Shown here one piece after another: positions 1 through 7,103 of a DNA stretch of 12,092 nt. How positions within the stretch are numbered: the first letter of the stretch is position 1; the number at the start of each line of letters is the position of its first letter. The translations under genes were made by a program, and so were the position numbers. This stretch comes from Bacteroidota bacterium (GTDB lineage Bacteria > Bacteroidota > Bacteroidia > Chitinophagales > Chitinophagaceae), in assembly GCA_023409975.1 (NCBI GenBank), contig JAEYQO010000076.1, positions 1-12,092 of the forward strand, given 5' to 3'. Below the pieces are notes generated by a model. It was given only the letters and a program-made list of their open reading frames with translations, ran no database searches and was not told the DNA's origin.

Positions 1-72
1 TCTAAAACTTTCACTGAATTGACGCGAGCGACGTTCTGATTCAGTCATTCTGTAGTTGTGTTTCTTTGCCAT
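1..72 (-). CDS. Partial leftward gene, N-terminal 24 codons only; possible transposase OrfA / HTH protein
   Basis: Reading leftward from an ATG at 72-70, the frame stays open to the window edge and begins MAKKHNYRMTESERRSRQF, followed by SESFR. It is very basic. The 'F-S-E-S-F-R' stretch resembles the 'FSE.FK...V..' start of small HTH proteins that form OrfA of IS3-like elements, but 24 residues are too few to be sure. The start is preceded by an A-rich tract and no strong Shine-Dalgarno sequence, which is normal for Bacteroidota. The gene is divergent from the Crp/Fnr regulator at 172. If it is an OrfA, an insertion-sequence end should lie between about 73 and 171. Alternatives are another small DNA-binding protein or a chance open frame. 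Confidence 0.45.
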   Translation of the reverse strand, partial: MAKKHNYRMTESERRSRQFSESFR

Positions 73-77
73 ATGTT

Positions 78-103
78 ACCGTTTTTTGTTATTCCAAAAC
101 GGT
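78..103. repeat. Inverted repeat ACCGTTTT-N10-AAAACGGT
   Basis: Arms at 78-85 and 96-103 are perfect 8-bp complements around a 10-bp spacer. The dyad begins 6 bp upstream of the leftward start codon at 72, so it could be an operator or 5'-UTR hairpin for that gene, or part of a mobile-element end. A second dyad with the same 10-bp spacer lies at 120-147, its centre 43 bp away. Function is not determinable from sequence. Confidence 0.5.
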
Positions 104-119
104 CAACTTATTTCAGGCA

Positions 120-147
120 TTGACAGGCCTTTGCTTTCGCCTGTTAA
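120..147. repeat. Inverted repeat TTGACAGGC-N10-GCCTGTTAA
   Basis: Arms at 120-128 and 139-147 are complementary at 8 of 9 positions around a 10-bp spacer. The dyad lies 25-52 bp upstream of the regulator's ATG at 172, where a regulator would overlap the upstream promoter element. Autoregulation by the Crp/Fnr protein is possible, but the sequence does not match the TTGAT-N4-ATCAA boxes found downstream, so another protein or an RNA/DNA hairpin is equally likely. Confidence 0.45.
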
Positions 148-159
148 ATACATAAAGAA

Positions 160-167
160 TATCTTTG
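160..167 (+). promoter_or_regulatory. Candidate Bacteroidota -7 box TATCTTTG for the Crp/Fnr gene
   Basis: TATCTTTG is an exact match to the Bacteroidota primary-sigma -7 consensus TAnnTTTG. It ends 4 nt before the ATG at 172, so transcription would start at or next to the start codon and the mRNA would be essentially leaderless. No TTTG lies at the usual spacing upstream; the nearest (130-133) leaves 26 nt, which is too long. The match could be coincidental. Confidence 0.35.
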
Positions 168-171
168 CTGT

Positions 172-777
172 ATGACCCGCAGACTTGGTAAGATCAAAGA
201 GTATTATTTCCGGCTGCTACCAGAGTTCAGTGAGTCCGACTGGAAGCGCTTCAGCGACTATCTGGTCATTCGCAGGTATCGCAGGGGCGATCTCCTGCTT
301 CGTCCGGGTGAGGTCTGCAATCAGGTTTCCTTTCTGAATTACGGTCTCGGGCGCAGTTACTACCTGGTTGACGGCAAAGAATACATCTGCTGCTTCATCG
401 ACGAAGACTGTGCGTACTTTTCAGTCTACGAAAGCTTTCTGACAAGAACCCCAGCACAGATTTACATCGAAGCCATGGAGGATATGGAGGTGGTTAACCT
501 GTCCTGGGAAGCGCTTCAGGAAGTCTATAAGTTCCTGGACTGTGCTGACCGGATGGGCAGATTGATCGCCGAGCAGCTATACATTAATATCACCCGCAGA
601 AATGCATCCCTGCTGATGGACACACCCCAGGAGCGTTATCAGAAACTGCAGGAAGACCGGCCCGCATTGTTCCAGAAAGTGCCCCAGTATATGATCGCCT
701 CCTACCTGGGCATCACAGCTGAAGCCCTCAGCCGGATCCGCAGCCGTTTGAGTCGCCGCACCCTGGTAGTCCATTGA
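172..777 (+). CDS. Crp/Fnr-family transcriptional regulator
   Basis: A 201-residue protein with the Crp/Fnr layout: a cyclic-nucleotide-binding-like beta-roll (about 15-115), a long dimerisation helix (about 118-150) and a C-terminal helix-turn-helix (about 168-193, VPQYMIASYLGITAEALSR). In the recognition helix, E184, S187 and R188 line up with the E-x-x-S-R of E. coli FNR that reads TTGAT, and two perfect TTGAT-N4-ATCAA boxes lie at and just after its stop codon. It lacks FNR's N-terminal Fe-S cysteine cluster; its cysteines (49, 73, 74, 80, 124) are elsewhere, three of them close together in the beta-roll. The canonical cAMP phosphate-binding motif is also absent (ESFLTRTPA region). The effector is therefore unknown. 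The likely target is the receptor gene 98 bp downstream, and possibly itself. The ATG at 172 has no Shine-Dalgarno sequence. The family call is firm; target and ligand are inference. Confidence 0.9.
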   Translation: MTRRLGKIKEYYFRLLPEFSESDWKRFSDYLVIRRYRRGDLLLRPGEVCNQVSFLNYGLGRSYYLVDGKEYICCFIDEDCAYFSVYESFLTRTPAQIYIEAMEDMEVVNLSWEALQEVYKFLDCADRMGRLIAEQLYINITRRNASLLMDTPQERYQKLQEDRPALFQKVPQYMIASYLGITAEALSRIRSRLSRRTLVVH

Positions 778-788
778 TCAGGATCAAT
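773..788. promoter_or_regulatory. FNR-type operator, copy 1 (ATTGATCAGGATCAAT)
   Basis: A perfect 16-bp palindrome (7-bp arms, AG centre) containing TTGAT-CAGG-ATCAA, an exact match to the E. coli FNR consensus. It overlaps the regulator's stop codon (TGA, 775-777) and lies 87 bp upstream of the receptor ATG. The adjacent gene encodes a Crp/Fnr protein whose recognition helix keeps the FNR contact residues, which supports a real operator. Activation versus repression cannot be read from position alone. Confidence 0.72.
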
Positions 789-811
789 ATTTGACGATCC
801 TATTACTGATT

Positions 812-827
812 ATTGATCAGGATCAAC
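812..827. promoter_or_regulatory. FNR-type operator, copy 2 (ATTGATCAGGATCAAC)
   Basis: A second copy of the 15-bp sequence ATTGATCAGGATCAA, with the same TTGATC-AG-GATCAA dyad at 813-826. It is 39 bp downstream of copy 1, about 3.7 helical turns, so the two dimers would not sit on exactly the same face of linear B-DNA. It lies 48 bp upstream of the receptor ATG at 876. Exact repetition, including the CAGG spacer, in an otherwise unrelated intergenic region argues for selection or recent duplication. Confidence 0.72.
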
Positions 828-875
828 CAAACGGACTTTAAACGGACCCAATTTTACAGCGCAAAAAAATCAAAG

Positions 876-3245
876 ATGAAAGCGCTGAGTAACATCCTGC
901 TTATATTATTGTTATTCCCTTTGCAATTGCTTGGTCAGGCTGTGCAAACCATCAAGGGTACCGTGACCGATGAAGCCTCGAAGGCACCACTGATCGGCGT
1001 TACTATCGTTGTTGTGGATCAACCGTCTCTGGGGGCGGTGACCGATGTGGAGGGGAGGTTCCGGCTGCCCAACGTACCCATCGGCCGGCATACGCTAAGG
1101 ATCTCCTACCTCGGCTATGAGGAGCGTATGGTCCACGACCTCGTTGTTACTGCCGGAAAGGAAGTGGATCTTGGGATCATGTTGCGGGAGTCGGTACAAA
1201 CCCTCGATGAAGTGAAGGTTTCTTATAACCGGGAGCTGGACAAGACAAGGACCGTAAATGAGATGGCACAGGTTAGCGCCCGGTCTTTCAATGTAGACGA
1301 AACAAGGCGCTATGCCGGCTCACTCGGCGACCCCTCGAGGATGGCAGCCAACTTTGCCGGTGTGGTTTCCGGCAACGACTCCAGAAACGATATTGTGGTC
1401 AGGGGAAATGCGCCTACGGGAATGCTCTGGCAGATGGAAGGACTGAACATACCCAACCCCAACCATTTTGGCGCCCTGAATAGTACCGGCGGACCGGTGA
1501 GTATGCTCAACAATAACAATATTGCCAAGTCGGACTTTTTCACCAGTGCTTTTCCTGCCCAGTATGGTAATGCCCTCGCGGGGGTGTTCGATCTCAGGCT
1601 TCGGGAAGGGAACAGAGAAAAGAACGAATTCGTAGGGCAGGTAGGGTTCAATGGCTTTGAGGCAGGCGCAGAAGGCCCTGTCGGCAGGAAGAAACAAACT
1701 TCCTATCTGGTAAACTACAGGTATTCTACACTGGGGGTGTTCAAATCGCTGGGACTCGACCTGGGTACCGGCTCGGCCACGCCCATCTACCAGGATGTGA
1801 ACTACAAGATCACTTCCAGGCTTAACAACAAGATCAAACTCACAGTATTCGGCATTGCCGGAAACAGTAAGGCTTACTTTATGGGCAAGGACACGGACAC
1901 CACGCAGCCGGACATGTATGGGGGCGATGCTTACAAGAATATCAAAGCCCGGTATGCCAGCACCATCACCGGAGCGAGTGTTGACTATCAGTTCAATGCC
2001 AGAACCTCTGCACGTCTGGCACTGGGCTACAGCACCACCTTCGAGCATTTTGAGCAGGACACGATCAACTATGAGGATGGCTCGGAAACGAAGACCTTCG
2101 AGGGTAATTTCCAGACAGGCAAGGCTTCTGCTGTTTTCACACTACACCATAAGCTGAACGCACGCAATAATCTGCAGGCAGGACTGATCTATGATCATAC
2201 CAGTTTTGTTCTCAGAAATAAACGGATCTGGTCCGGTGGACTGGAGCGTATCTATGCCGACGAGACCGGAGACCTCGGACTCGCACAGGGCTACCTGCAG
2301 TGGCGCCACCGGTTTAACAACCAGCTTTCAGCAGTGGCAGGTTTGCATAGTCAGTTATTGACACTCAACAATTCTTTTGCGCTGGAGCCCCGGGCCAGCA
2401 TCCAGTATGCTTTTGCGCGTCATCATTCGCTCAGTGCGGGATACGGGCTCCACCACCAGATGCAGAGTATCTACAGCTACTTCGTTCAGACACCCACGCC
2501 AGGTGGCATCCTCTACACTAACAAGGAGCTTGATTTCACCCGCAGTCATCACATGGTGCTCACCTACGACTGGAACATCACGAACAATATGAGATTAAAA
2601 GTGGAGGGATATTACCAGCAATTGCAACAGGTGCCGGTAGAACAGCGGCTGAGCTCCTACTCTGCCCTCAACTACGGATCTGATTTTTCGCCACCCAACA
2701 CGGACAGCCTGATGAATGGCGGTACGGGACAGAACTTCGGAACGGAGATAACACTGGAGCACTTCTTCACCAAAGGTTATTATTTCCTCGTGACCACCTC
2801 CCTGTTTGATTCAAGGTATAAGGGTAGTGACGGGGTAGAAAGGAACTCTGCCTTCAATACGGGATATGTACTTAACGTGCTGGGTGGAAAGGAATTTAAG
2901 ATCGGCAAAAAAGGCAGTGTGCTGGCTCTGAATATCAGGACCTCCTGGGTAGGCGGTCGCTACCTGACGCCGATCGATCTTGCGGCTTCAGCAGCGGAAA
3001 AGTCTGCCGTTTACCTTGAGGACATGGCATATTCAGAAAAGCAGCCTGATTATTTCCGCCTCGACTTCCGGATCGCCTACCGGAAGGAGCTCCGGAAAAG
3101 CACAATGGAGTTTTCCCTGGACCTGCAGAATCTGACGAATCATAAAAACATCTTCAGTCAGACCTACGATGAGCGCAACAACCGCCTGGTGAACAATTAT
3201 CAGCAGGGATTCTTTCCCGTGCCGTTTTTCAGGTACACGTTTTAA
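876..3245 (+). CDS. TonB-dependent outer-membrane receptor with carboxypeptidase-regulatory-like N-terminal domain
   Basis: A 789-residue outer-membrane transporter powered by TonB. From the ATG at 876 it opens with a signal peptide (MKALSNILLILLLFPLQLLG, cleaved near residues 20-22). A carboxypeptidase-regulatory-like beta-sandwich follows (about 26-108: IKGTVTDEASKAPLIGV ... TDVEGRFRLPNVP), then a TonB-box-like LDEVKVSYN. The plug spans about 130-245 (NDIVVRGNAPTGMLWQMEGL), and a beta-barrel runs to the aromatic C-terminus (FRYTF). An in-frame TTG at 813 would add 21 polar and basic residues before the signal peptide and lies inside operator copy 2, so the ATG is preferred. No SusD-like partner follows, so this is not a typical glycan-uptake pair; iron, a cofactor or a small ligand is possible but the substrate cannot be read. 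The upstream Crp/Fnr gene and tandem FNR-type boxes suggest local control. Confidence 0.9.
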   Translation: MKALSNILLILLLFPLQLLGQAVQTIKGTVTDEASKAPLIGVTIVVVDQPSLGAVTDVEGRFRLPNVPIGRHTLRISYLGYEERMVHDLVVTAGKEVDLGIMLRESVQTLDEVKVSYNRELDKTRTVNEMAQVSARSFNVDETRRYAGSLGDPSRMAANFAGVVSGNDSRNDIVVRGNAPTGMLWQMEGLNIPNPNHFGALNSTGGPVSMLNNNNIAKSDFFTSAFPAQYGNALAGVFDLRLREGNREKNEFVGQVGFNGFEAGAEGPVGRKKQTSYLVNYRYSTLGVFKSLGLDLGTGSATPIYQDVNYKITSRLNNKIKLTVFGIAGNSKAYFMGKDTDTTQPDMYGGDAYKNIKARYASTITGASVDYQFNARTSARLALGYSTTFEHFEQDTINYEDGSETKTFEGNFQTGKASAVFTLHHKLNARNNLQAGLIYDHTSFVLRNKRIWSGGLERIYADETGDLGLAQGYLQWRHRFNNQLSAVAGLHSQLLTLNNSFALEPRASIQYAFARHHSLSAGYGLHHQMQSIYSYFVQTPTPGGILYTNKELDFTRSHHMVLTYDWNITNNMRLKVEGYYQQLQQVPVEQRLSSYSALNYGSDFSPPNTDSLMNGGTGQNFGTEITLEHFFTKGYYFLVTTSLFDSRYKGSDGVERNSAFNTGYVLNVLGGKEFKIGKKGSVLALNIRTSWVGGRYLTPIDLAASAAEKSAVYLEDMAYSEKQPDYFRLDFRIAYRKELRKSTMEFSLDLQNLTNHKNIFSQTYDERNNRLVNNYQQGFFPVPFFRYTF

Positions 3246-3247
3246 GT

Positions 3248-3364
3248 CGCCGGGGTCAGGGGACAGTGGTCAGTGCAGTAACCGCCTTCCGTGGGAATGC
3301 CCCCCATATCCGAAAGAACGGGCATTAAACGGTAGACTTGCGTTGATGGTTGCCTGACCCGGCG
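3248..3364. repeat. Long-range inverted repeat closing a ~117-nt structured intergenic segment
   Basis: CGCCGGGGTCAGG (3248-3260) and CCTGACCCGGCG (3353-3364) are complementary over 12 pairs with one bulged G, separated by 92 nt. A second complementary pair, AATGCCC (3296-3302) and GGGCATT (3320-3326), nests inside. On the + strand the outer stem is followed by TTTT (3365-3368). It starts 2 bp after the receptor's stop codon, so it could act as a 3'-UTR structure or large terminator. A small degenerate mobile element or structured RNA is also possible. Confidence 0.5.
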
Positions 3365-3379
3365 TTTTGAAGCAGCGTT

Positions 3380-3404
3380 CCAATATTGGGCAAACGAAAT
3401 TTCG
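3380..3404. repeat. Two adjacent 10-bp palindromes in the convergent gap
   Basis: CCAATATTGG (3380-3389) and CGAAATTTCG (3395-3404) are each perfect 10-bp palindromes with centres 15 bp apart. A weaker pairing (GATCG at 3406-3410 with CGATC at 3424-3428) lies just beyond, toward the smc stop codon at 3437-3439. No classical hairpin-plus-T-tract terminator for smc is visible. The rest of 3246-3436 shows no gene. Confidence 0.4.
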
Positions 3405-3436
3405 GGATCGTATAACAAAACACCGATCGCCCCACC

Positions 3437-6400
3437 CTAGTTCAGGCTTCTGAAGTCTACTGGAACCAGTTTACTCACGCCGGCTTCCTGCATGGTAACA
3501 CCGTAGATCACATCTACGGCAGCCATAGTTTGTTTGTTGTGCGTGACGATGATGAACTGAGAGTTATCAGAGAACTTACGGATCATTTGCGTGAATTTGC
3601 CGACGTTTGCATCATCCAGTGGCGCATCCACCTCATCAAGGATACAGAACGGTGCGGGCTTGATCAGGTAGATCGCAAACAGGAAGGCAGTAGAAGTCAG
3701 TGTTTTTTCTCCGCCCGAGAGCTGCGTGAGCGTACTCGGACGCTTTCCCTTCGGCTGAGCATAGATCTCTATACCGCTGTCTGCAATATTATCCGGATCT
3801 GTAAGGCGAAGATCGCAGGTATCTTCTTCTGTGAATAGCGCCTTAAAAACCTGTTGAAAGTTTTCCCTGACAGCATCGAATGTCTCCCGGAATTTGGTAT
3901 TGGCTGTAAGTTCTACTTCTTCAATGGTAGCCAGGAGCGACTCTCTGGCGTTGACAAGATCGGCCTTTTGTTCGCTGATGAAATCATAACGCGCTTTCAT
4001 CTCCGTATAGGCTTCGATGGCAGTGGGATTCACCTCGCCCATGTTCTCCAGCCTTTTCTTCAGTCGCTCCGATTCGGCAGTGAGCTCCTCAACCGGAGTT
4101 TCTGTACTGCGGGGTTCGTCGAGGATCTGATCAAGATCTACCCGGAACTCGACATGCAGGCGCTCTTTCAGTCCGGCCAGGCGCAGCTTCATTTCATTAA
4201 GCTGGTCTTTGATCTTGTTGAGGATGACCTCTGCCTGTTCCTTCTCACGTCTTTTCTGGTTGAGCTGACCTTCCTGTGCCGAGATGTTGTTACGCATTTC
4301 GTAGTACAGGCGGTCCTTCTCATTCAGGTCTTTTTCATCCTTGTCCTTTTTCGCCATGAGCTCATAGAGCTCTGTATCGCCTCCGTGCAGACGCCCTTCG
4401 GTCTCTGCCAGCGAGAGCGTGGTTTGTTTGAGCTGTTCCTTATTGGTGGCTATCTGCTGCTGCAGATCGTTCAGTTGATTGCTGCGAAAGCTGAGCTCCT
4501 GCTTCAGGGTTTCGATCTTGCTCTGTTGTTTCGTCAGCAGGATCTGTTGCTGATTATACTGCTGGTTGGCAAAGTTGAATTCCTGTTCCACTCCCTGGAA
4601 CGCGGATTCAGCTTCCCGTATCCGGCCCTGGATCTCCTGTAGCTGTTCGGTGATCTCCTGTAGTTCGGTGCGGGTATCGCCGATGCTCTCGTGAGTATGT
4701 TCCAGTTGATCCTGCAGGTCGGCGAGGCGCTTTTCCCCGGTCTGATTCAGGTGTTCCAGGTTCTCCGCGCGATTGGCGAGGTTGACGATCTGGTTCTGCA
4801 GCTTGTTCAGCTCCTGGCGGGTCTGATCGATAGCACGGTCGTTCAGTTCCTGGTTGAATCCGGTGATGCGAGTCTGGGTATCGGCGATCACCTGACGTAA
4901 TTCTGTGGTGGTTTTGGTCAGATCTGCTATCTCCTGTGCCAGGCGCTCGAGGTTCTTGGCCCTGCCGATCTTGTTGCCTTCAAAAAGACCGATGGAACCG
5001 CCACCGAGGGTATATCTCCCCCTAACCATTTTCCCGGTTTGTTCGACAACAACGAGGCCATTATCCATAGGAAGCTGAGAAAGATCGGTACCTTCTGCCG
5101 CGATATAGACGTGTCCCAGCAGGTGTTGGGCCAGAGACTGATACTGCTCGTCCACCGTCACCACGCTCAGAGCAGGAACAAGTCCTTCTATCTGACCCTT
5201 ATGATCCGGCTTATATTCATGAAAATGGGAGAGCACAAAGAAATTGGCCTTCCCTTTTTTATGTTGTTCCAGCAACTGCACGGCATGAACCGCTTCGTCG
5301 AACCGGTCCACGATATAATAGTTCAGGTAATTGTCGAGGAGATTTTCAAGCGCTGTGCGGTAAGGTGTCTGAACGACGAACACATCTGAAAGTAAAGGGG
5401 CATTGCTATTCCAGTCCTTGTGTTTTTTCAGGAACTTGATACTGTCGGGATAGCCCTCGAGGCTTTCCACGAGCGACTTCAACAGATCATGCTCGTTCCT
5501 CCGGCTATCCAGTTTTCTGTTTTCATCTACCAGTTGCGACCGTAATTGCTCCAGCTCTTCCTGGCTCTGAAGGATCTTAGCCTTCACCTCTTCCTGCCGG
5601 GTGATCAGATCCTGCAACTGTTCCTGCTTCTCCTGCAGGTGTGACTCTGTATCATCCTTTTCACGATTGATCTGCTCTATCTGCGATTTACGCTGGCTTG
5701 TCTCATCATTGATCTGCTGGATGCTCCGTTGCAGGTTCATCACAGAGGTATCTGCTACTGCTACTTTCTTCTCTGCATCAAACTGCGTTCTTTGCTGTTG
5801 CTGGTAACTATTCCTGAGATCTTCCAGCACCCGCTTTTTTGCATCGAACTCCTCCCTTTTCTCGTCCACACCTTCTCTGAGCGTTTCCAGTTGTTCGCGC
5901 AGGTCTGTCAGTACTTCCTGCTCTTCAATGATCTGTTTATCGGCAAAGCTGACCGATTCCTGGAGCTGTTGTAATTGCACACCCGCGCCGGAAAGGAAAT
6001 CATTGAGACTCCGTTCGCGTTCGCGAAGATGATCGAGCCGCTGAGCGGCCAGTTTTTTATCGCTTTCGAGCTGTCGGATCCTGTTGATCAGTTCATTGAA
6101 CTGTTTCTGTAGGCTGTTCAGCTCCTGTTCCCGCTGGATGAGCTTTACTTTCTGTTGCTCTACCCGCGCTTCTTCACCTGCAACAACCGCCTCAAGCTCC
6201 GAGCGCCGGTCGGTTTCCCGGTCGTGCTGATCGTTTAATTCTTTATACTGATCGTTAAACTGCTCCAGTGAAGCTTTGGCCAGCTCTACACTGATCTCTT
6301 TATATTCATTCTTGATGGCGAAGTACTTCTCCGCCTTCTTTGCCTGGTTCTCCAGCGTCCGGACGTTGTTTCCGATCTCAAACAGCAGGTCCTCGATTCT

Positions 6401-6967
6401 GGAGAGATCCTGCTCTGTGGCGTCCAGCTTCTGCTTCGCCTCTTTTTTACGGGTTTTATAGATCGATATCCCTGCAGCCTGTTCCAGCATTCTGCGCCGG
6501 GAGCCATCCTTATCCTTAATGATATCATCGACCATTCCCAGCTCAATGATGGCGTAGGAGTCGTTGCTCACGCCTGTGTCCAGAAAGAGATTATGGATAT
6601 CCTTCAAACGGCAGGTGACGTCATTGAGGCGGTATTCGCTCTCTCCGTTCTTATAGAATTTCCGGGTGATCGTCACCGTGGTAAACTCCGTGGGCAGGAG
6701 ATTGCGCGTGTTCTCGAAGGTGAGGGAAACCTCAGCCATTCCCGAGCCCGCTCTGGAGCGGGAACCGTTGAAAATCAGGTCTTCCAGATTGTCTGAACGG
6801 AGGGCTTTGATCTTGTGCTCCCCGATAACCCACCGGATGGCGTCCACGATATTCGACTTGCCACAGCCGTTTGGTCCGACGATTCCGGTGATAGGATGAT
6901 CCAGCAGCACATGGGTTTTATCAGCGAATGATTTGAAACCCTTTATTTCCAGGGACTTTAGACGCAA
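3437..6967 (-). CDS. smc: Chromosome segregation ATPase SMC
   Basis: A full-length SMC (1176 residues, usual size), the DNA-embracing ATPase of the bacterial condensin, acting with ScpA and ScpB in chromosome compaction and segregation. The N-terminal head has FKSFADKT and Walker A GPNGCGKS (31-38). A coiled coil (about 175-500), a hinge (about 505-665, ending in a GGGS-rich turn) and a returning coiled coil (about 670-1010) follow. The C-terminal head has signature LSGGEK (1083-1088), Walker B FCILDEVDAPLD (D1111, E1112) and the switch histidine H1143. At 138-145 (YAIIELGM) the usual 'GQG'-like Q-loop stretch reads 'IEL', as I recall for Bacteroidota SMCs. The start is TTG at 6967: an in-frame stop lies 15 bp upstream and no ATG occurs before Walker A. 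No scp genes are in view. It is convergent with the receptor gene and has its own likely promoter. Confidence 0.98.
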   Translation of the reverse strand: MRLKSLEIKGFKSFADKTHVLLDHPITGIVGPNGCGKSNIVDAIRWVIGEHKIKALRSDNLEDLIFNGSRSRAGSGMAEVSLTFENTRNLLPTEFTTVTITRKFYKNGESEYRLNDVTCRLKDIHNLFLDTGVSNDSYAIIELGMVDDIIKDKDGSRRRMLEQAAGISIYKTRKKEAKQKLDATEQDLSRIEDLLFEIGNNVRTLENQAKKAEKYFAIKNEYKEISVELAKASLEQFNDQYKELNDQHDRETDRRSELEAVVAGEEARVEQQKVKLIQREQELNSLQKQFNELINRIRQLESDKKLAAQRLDHLRERERSLNDFLSGAGVQLQQLQESVSFADKQIIEEQEVLTDLREQLETLREGVDEKREEFDAKKRVLEDLRNSYQQQQRTQFDAEKKVAVADTSVMNLQRSIQQINDETSQRKSQIEQINREKDDTESHLQEKQEQLQDLITRQEEVKAKILQSQEELEQLRSQLVDENRKLDSRRNEHDLLKSLVESLEGYPDSIKFLKKHKDWNSNAPLLSDVFVVQTPYRTALENLLDNYLNYYIVDRFDEAVHAVQLLEQHKKGKANFFVLSHFHEYKPDHKGQIEGLVPALSVVTVDEQYQSLAQHLLGHVYIAAEGTDLSQLPMDNGLVVVEQTGKMVRGRYTLGGGSIGLFEGNKIGRAKNLERLAQEIADLTKTTTELRQVIADTQTRITGFNQELNDRAIDQTRQELNKLQNQIVNLANRAENLEHLNQTGEKRLADLQDQLEHTHESIGDTRTELQEITEQLQEIQGRIREAESAFQGVEQEFNFANQQYNQQQILLTKQQSKIETLKQELSFRSNQLNDLQQQIATNKEQLKQTTLSLAETEGRLHGGDTELYELMAKKDKDEKDLNEKDRLYYEMRNNISAQEGQLNQKRREKEQAEVILNKIKDQLNEMKLRLAGLKERLHVEFRVDLDQILDEPRSTETPVEELTAESERLKKRLENMGEVNPTAIEAYTEMKARYDFISEQKADLVNARESLLATIEEVELTANTKFRETFDAVRENFQQVFKALFTEEDTCDLRLTDPDNIADSGIEIYAQPKGKRPSTLTQLSGGEKTLTSTAFLFAIYLIKPAPFCILDEVDAPLDDANVGKFTQMIRKFSDNSQFIIVTHNKQTMAAVDVIYGVTMQEAGVSKLVPVDFRSLN

Positions 6968-6987
6968 GGGGGAAAAGATTTAGTCAG

Positions 6988-6995
6988 CAAAATTA
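6988..6995 (-). promoter_or_regulatory. Candidate -7 box TAATTTTG for smc
   Basis: On the minus strand TAATTTTG matches TAnnTTTG exactly and ends 20 nt before the TTG start codon, predicting a 5' leader of roughly 15-17 nt. No clear TTTG -33 element lies at 19-21 nt spacing; that position is occupied by the AGTACT repeats at 7001-7016. Confidence 0.45.
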
Positions 6996-7000
6996 AAAAA

Positions 7001-7020
7001 AGTACTCAGTAGTACTCATT
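7001..7020. repeat. Tandem 10-bp repeat AGTACTCAGT-AGTACTCATT
   Basis: Two adjacent 10-bp units differ at one base. Each begins with the palindrome AGTACT (7001-7006 and 7011-7016), so the element is both a direct and an inverted repeat with a period near one helical turn. It lies immediately upstream of the candidate smc -7 box, in place of a -33 element, making it a candidate operator. No protein can be assigned. Confidence 0.4.
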
Positions 7021-7036
7021 TGTAGTAAACGACTGA

Positions 7037-7056
7037 CAGTGAGCTATTTAGCACTG
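7037..7056. other. Weak imperfect hairpin between the beta-barrel gene and smc
   Basis: CAGT...GCTA (7037-7046) pairs with TAGC-ACTG (7049-7056) as a bulged 4+4 bp stem. It lies downstream of the beta-barrel gene's stop codon but has no T-tract on either strand, so it is at best a poor terminator. Nothing else is recognisable in 7021-7103. Confidence 0.2.
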
Positions 7057-7103
7057 AAACCACTCCAGGGTGCCGGGGATCGGTGCAATCTCCTGACGAT
7101 CTA

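Noticed and set aside
130..133. TTTG as -33 element for the Crp/Fnr gene
   Set aside because: The 26-nt gap to the -7 box exceeds the usual spacing of about 19-21 nt.
813..875. Upstream TTG start (813) for the TonB receptor
   Set aside because: It adds 21 polar and basic residues before a complete signal peptide and lies within operator copy 2; the ATG at 876 starts the signal peptide directly.
1320..2048. Antisense open frame within the TonB receptor gene
   Set aside because: The sense strand encodes a clear plug and barrel; the antisense product has no recognisable motif.
3661..3675. Further FNR-like half-site TTGATCAGG inside smc
   Set aside because: The second half-site (ATCAA) is missing and the position is coding.
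3854..4642. Long antisense open frame opposite the smc C-terminal coiled coil
   Set aside because: It is the complement of coiled-coil codons; it has leucine/phenylalanine-rich composition typical of such shadows, no recognisable domain, and smc is certain on the other strand.
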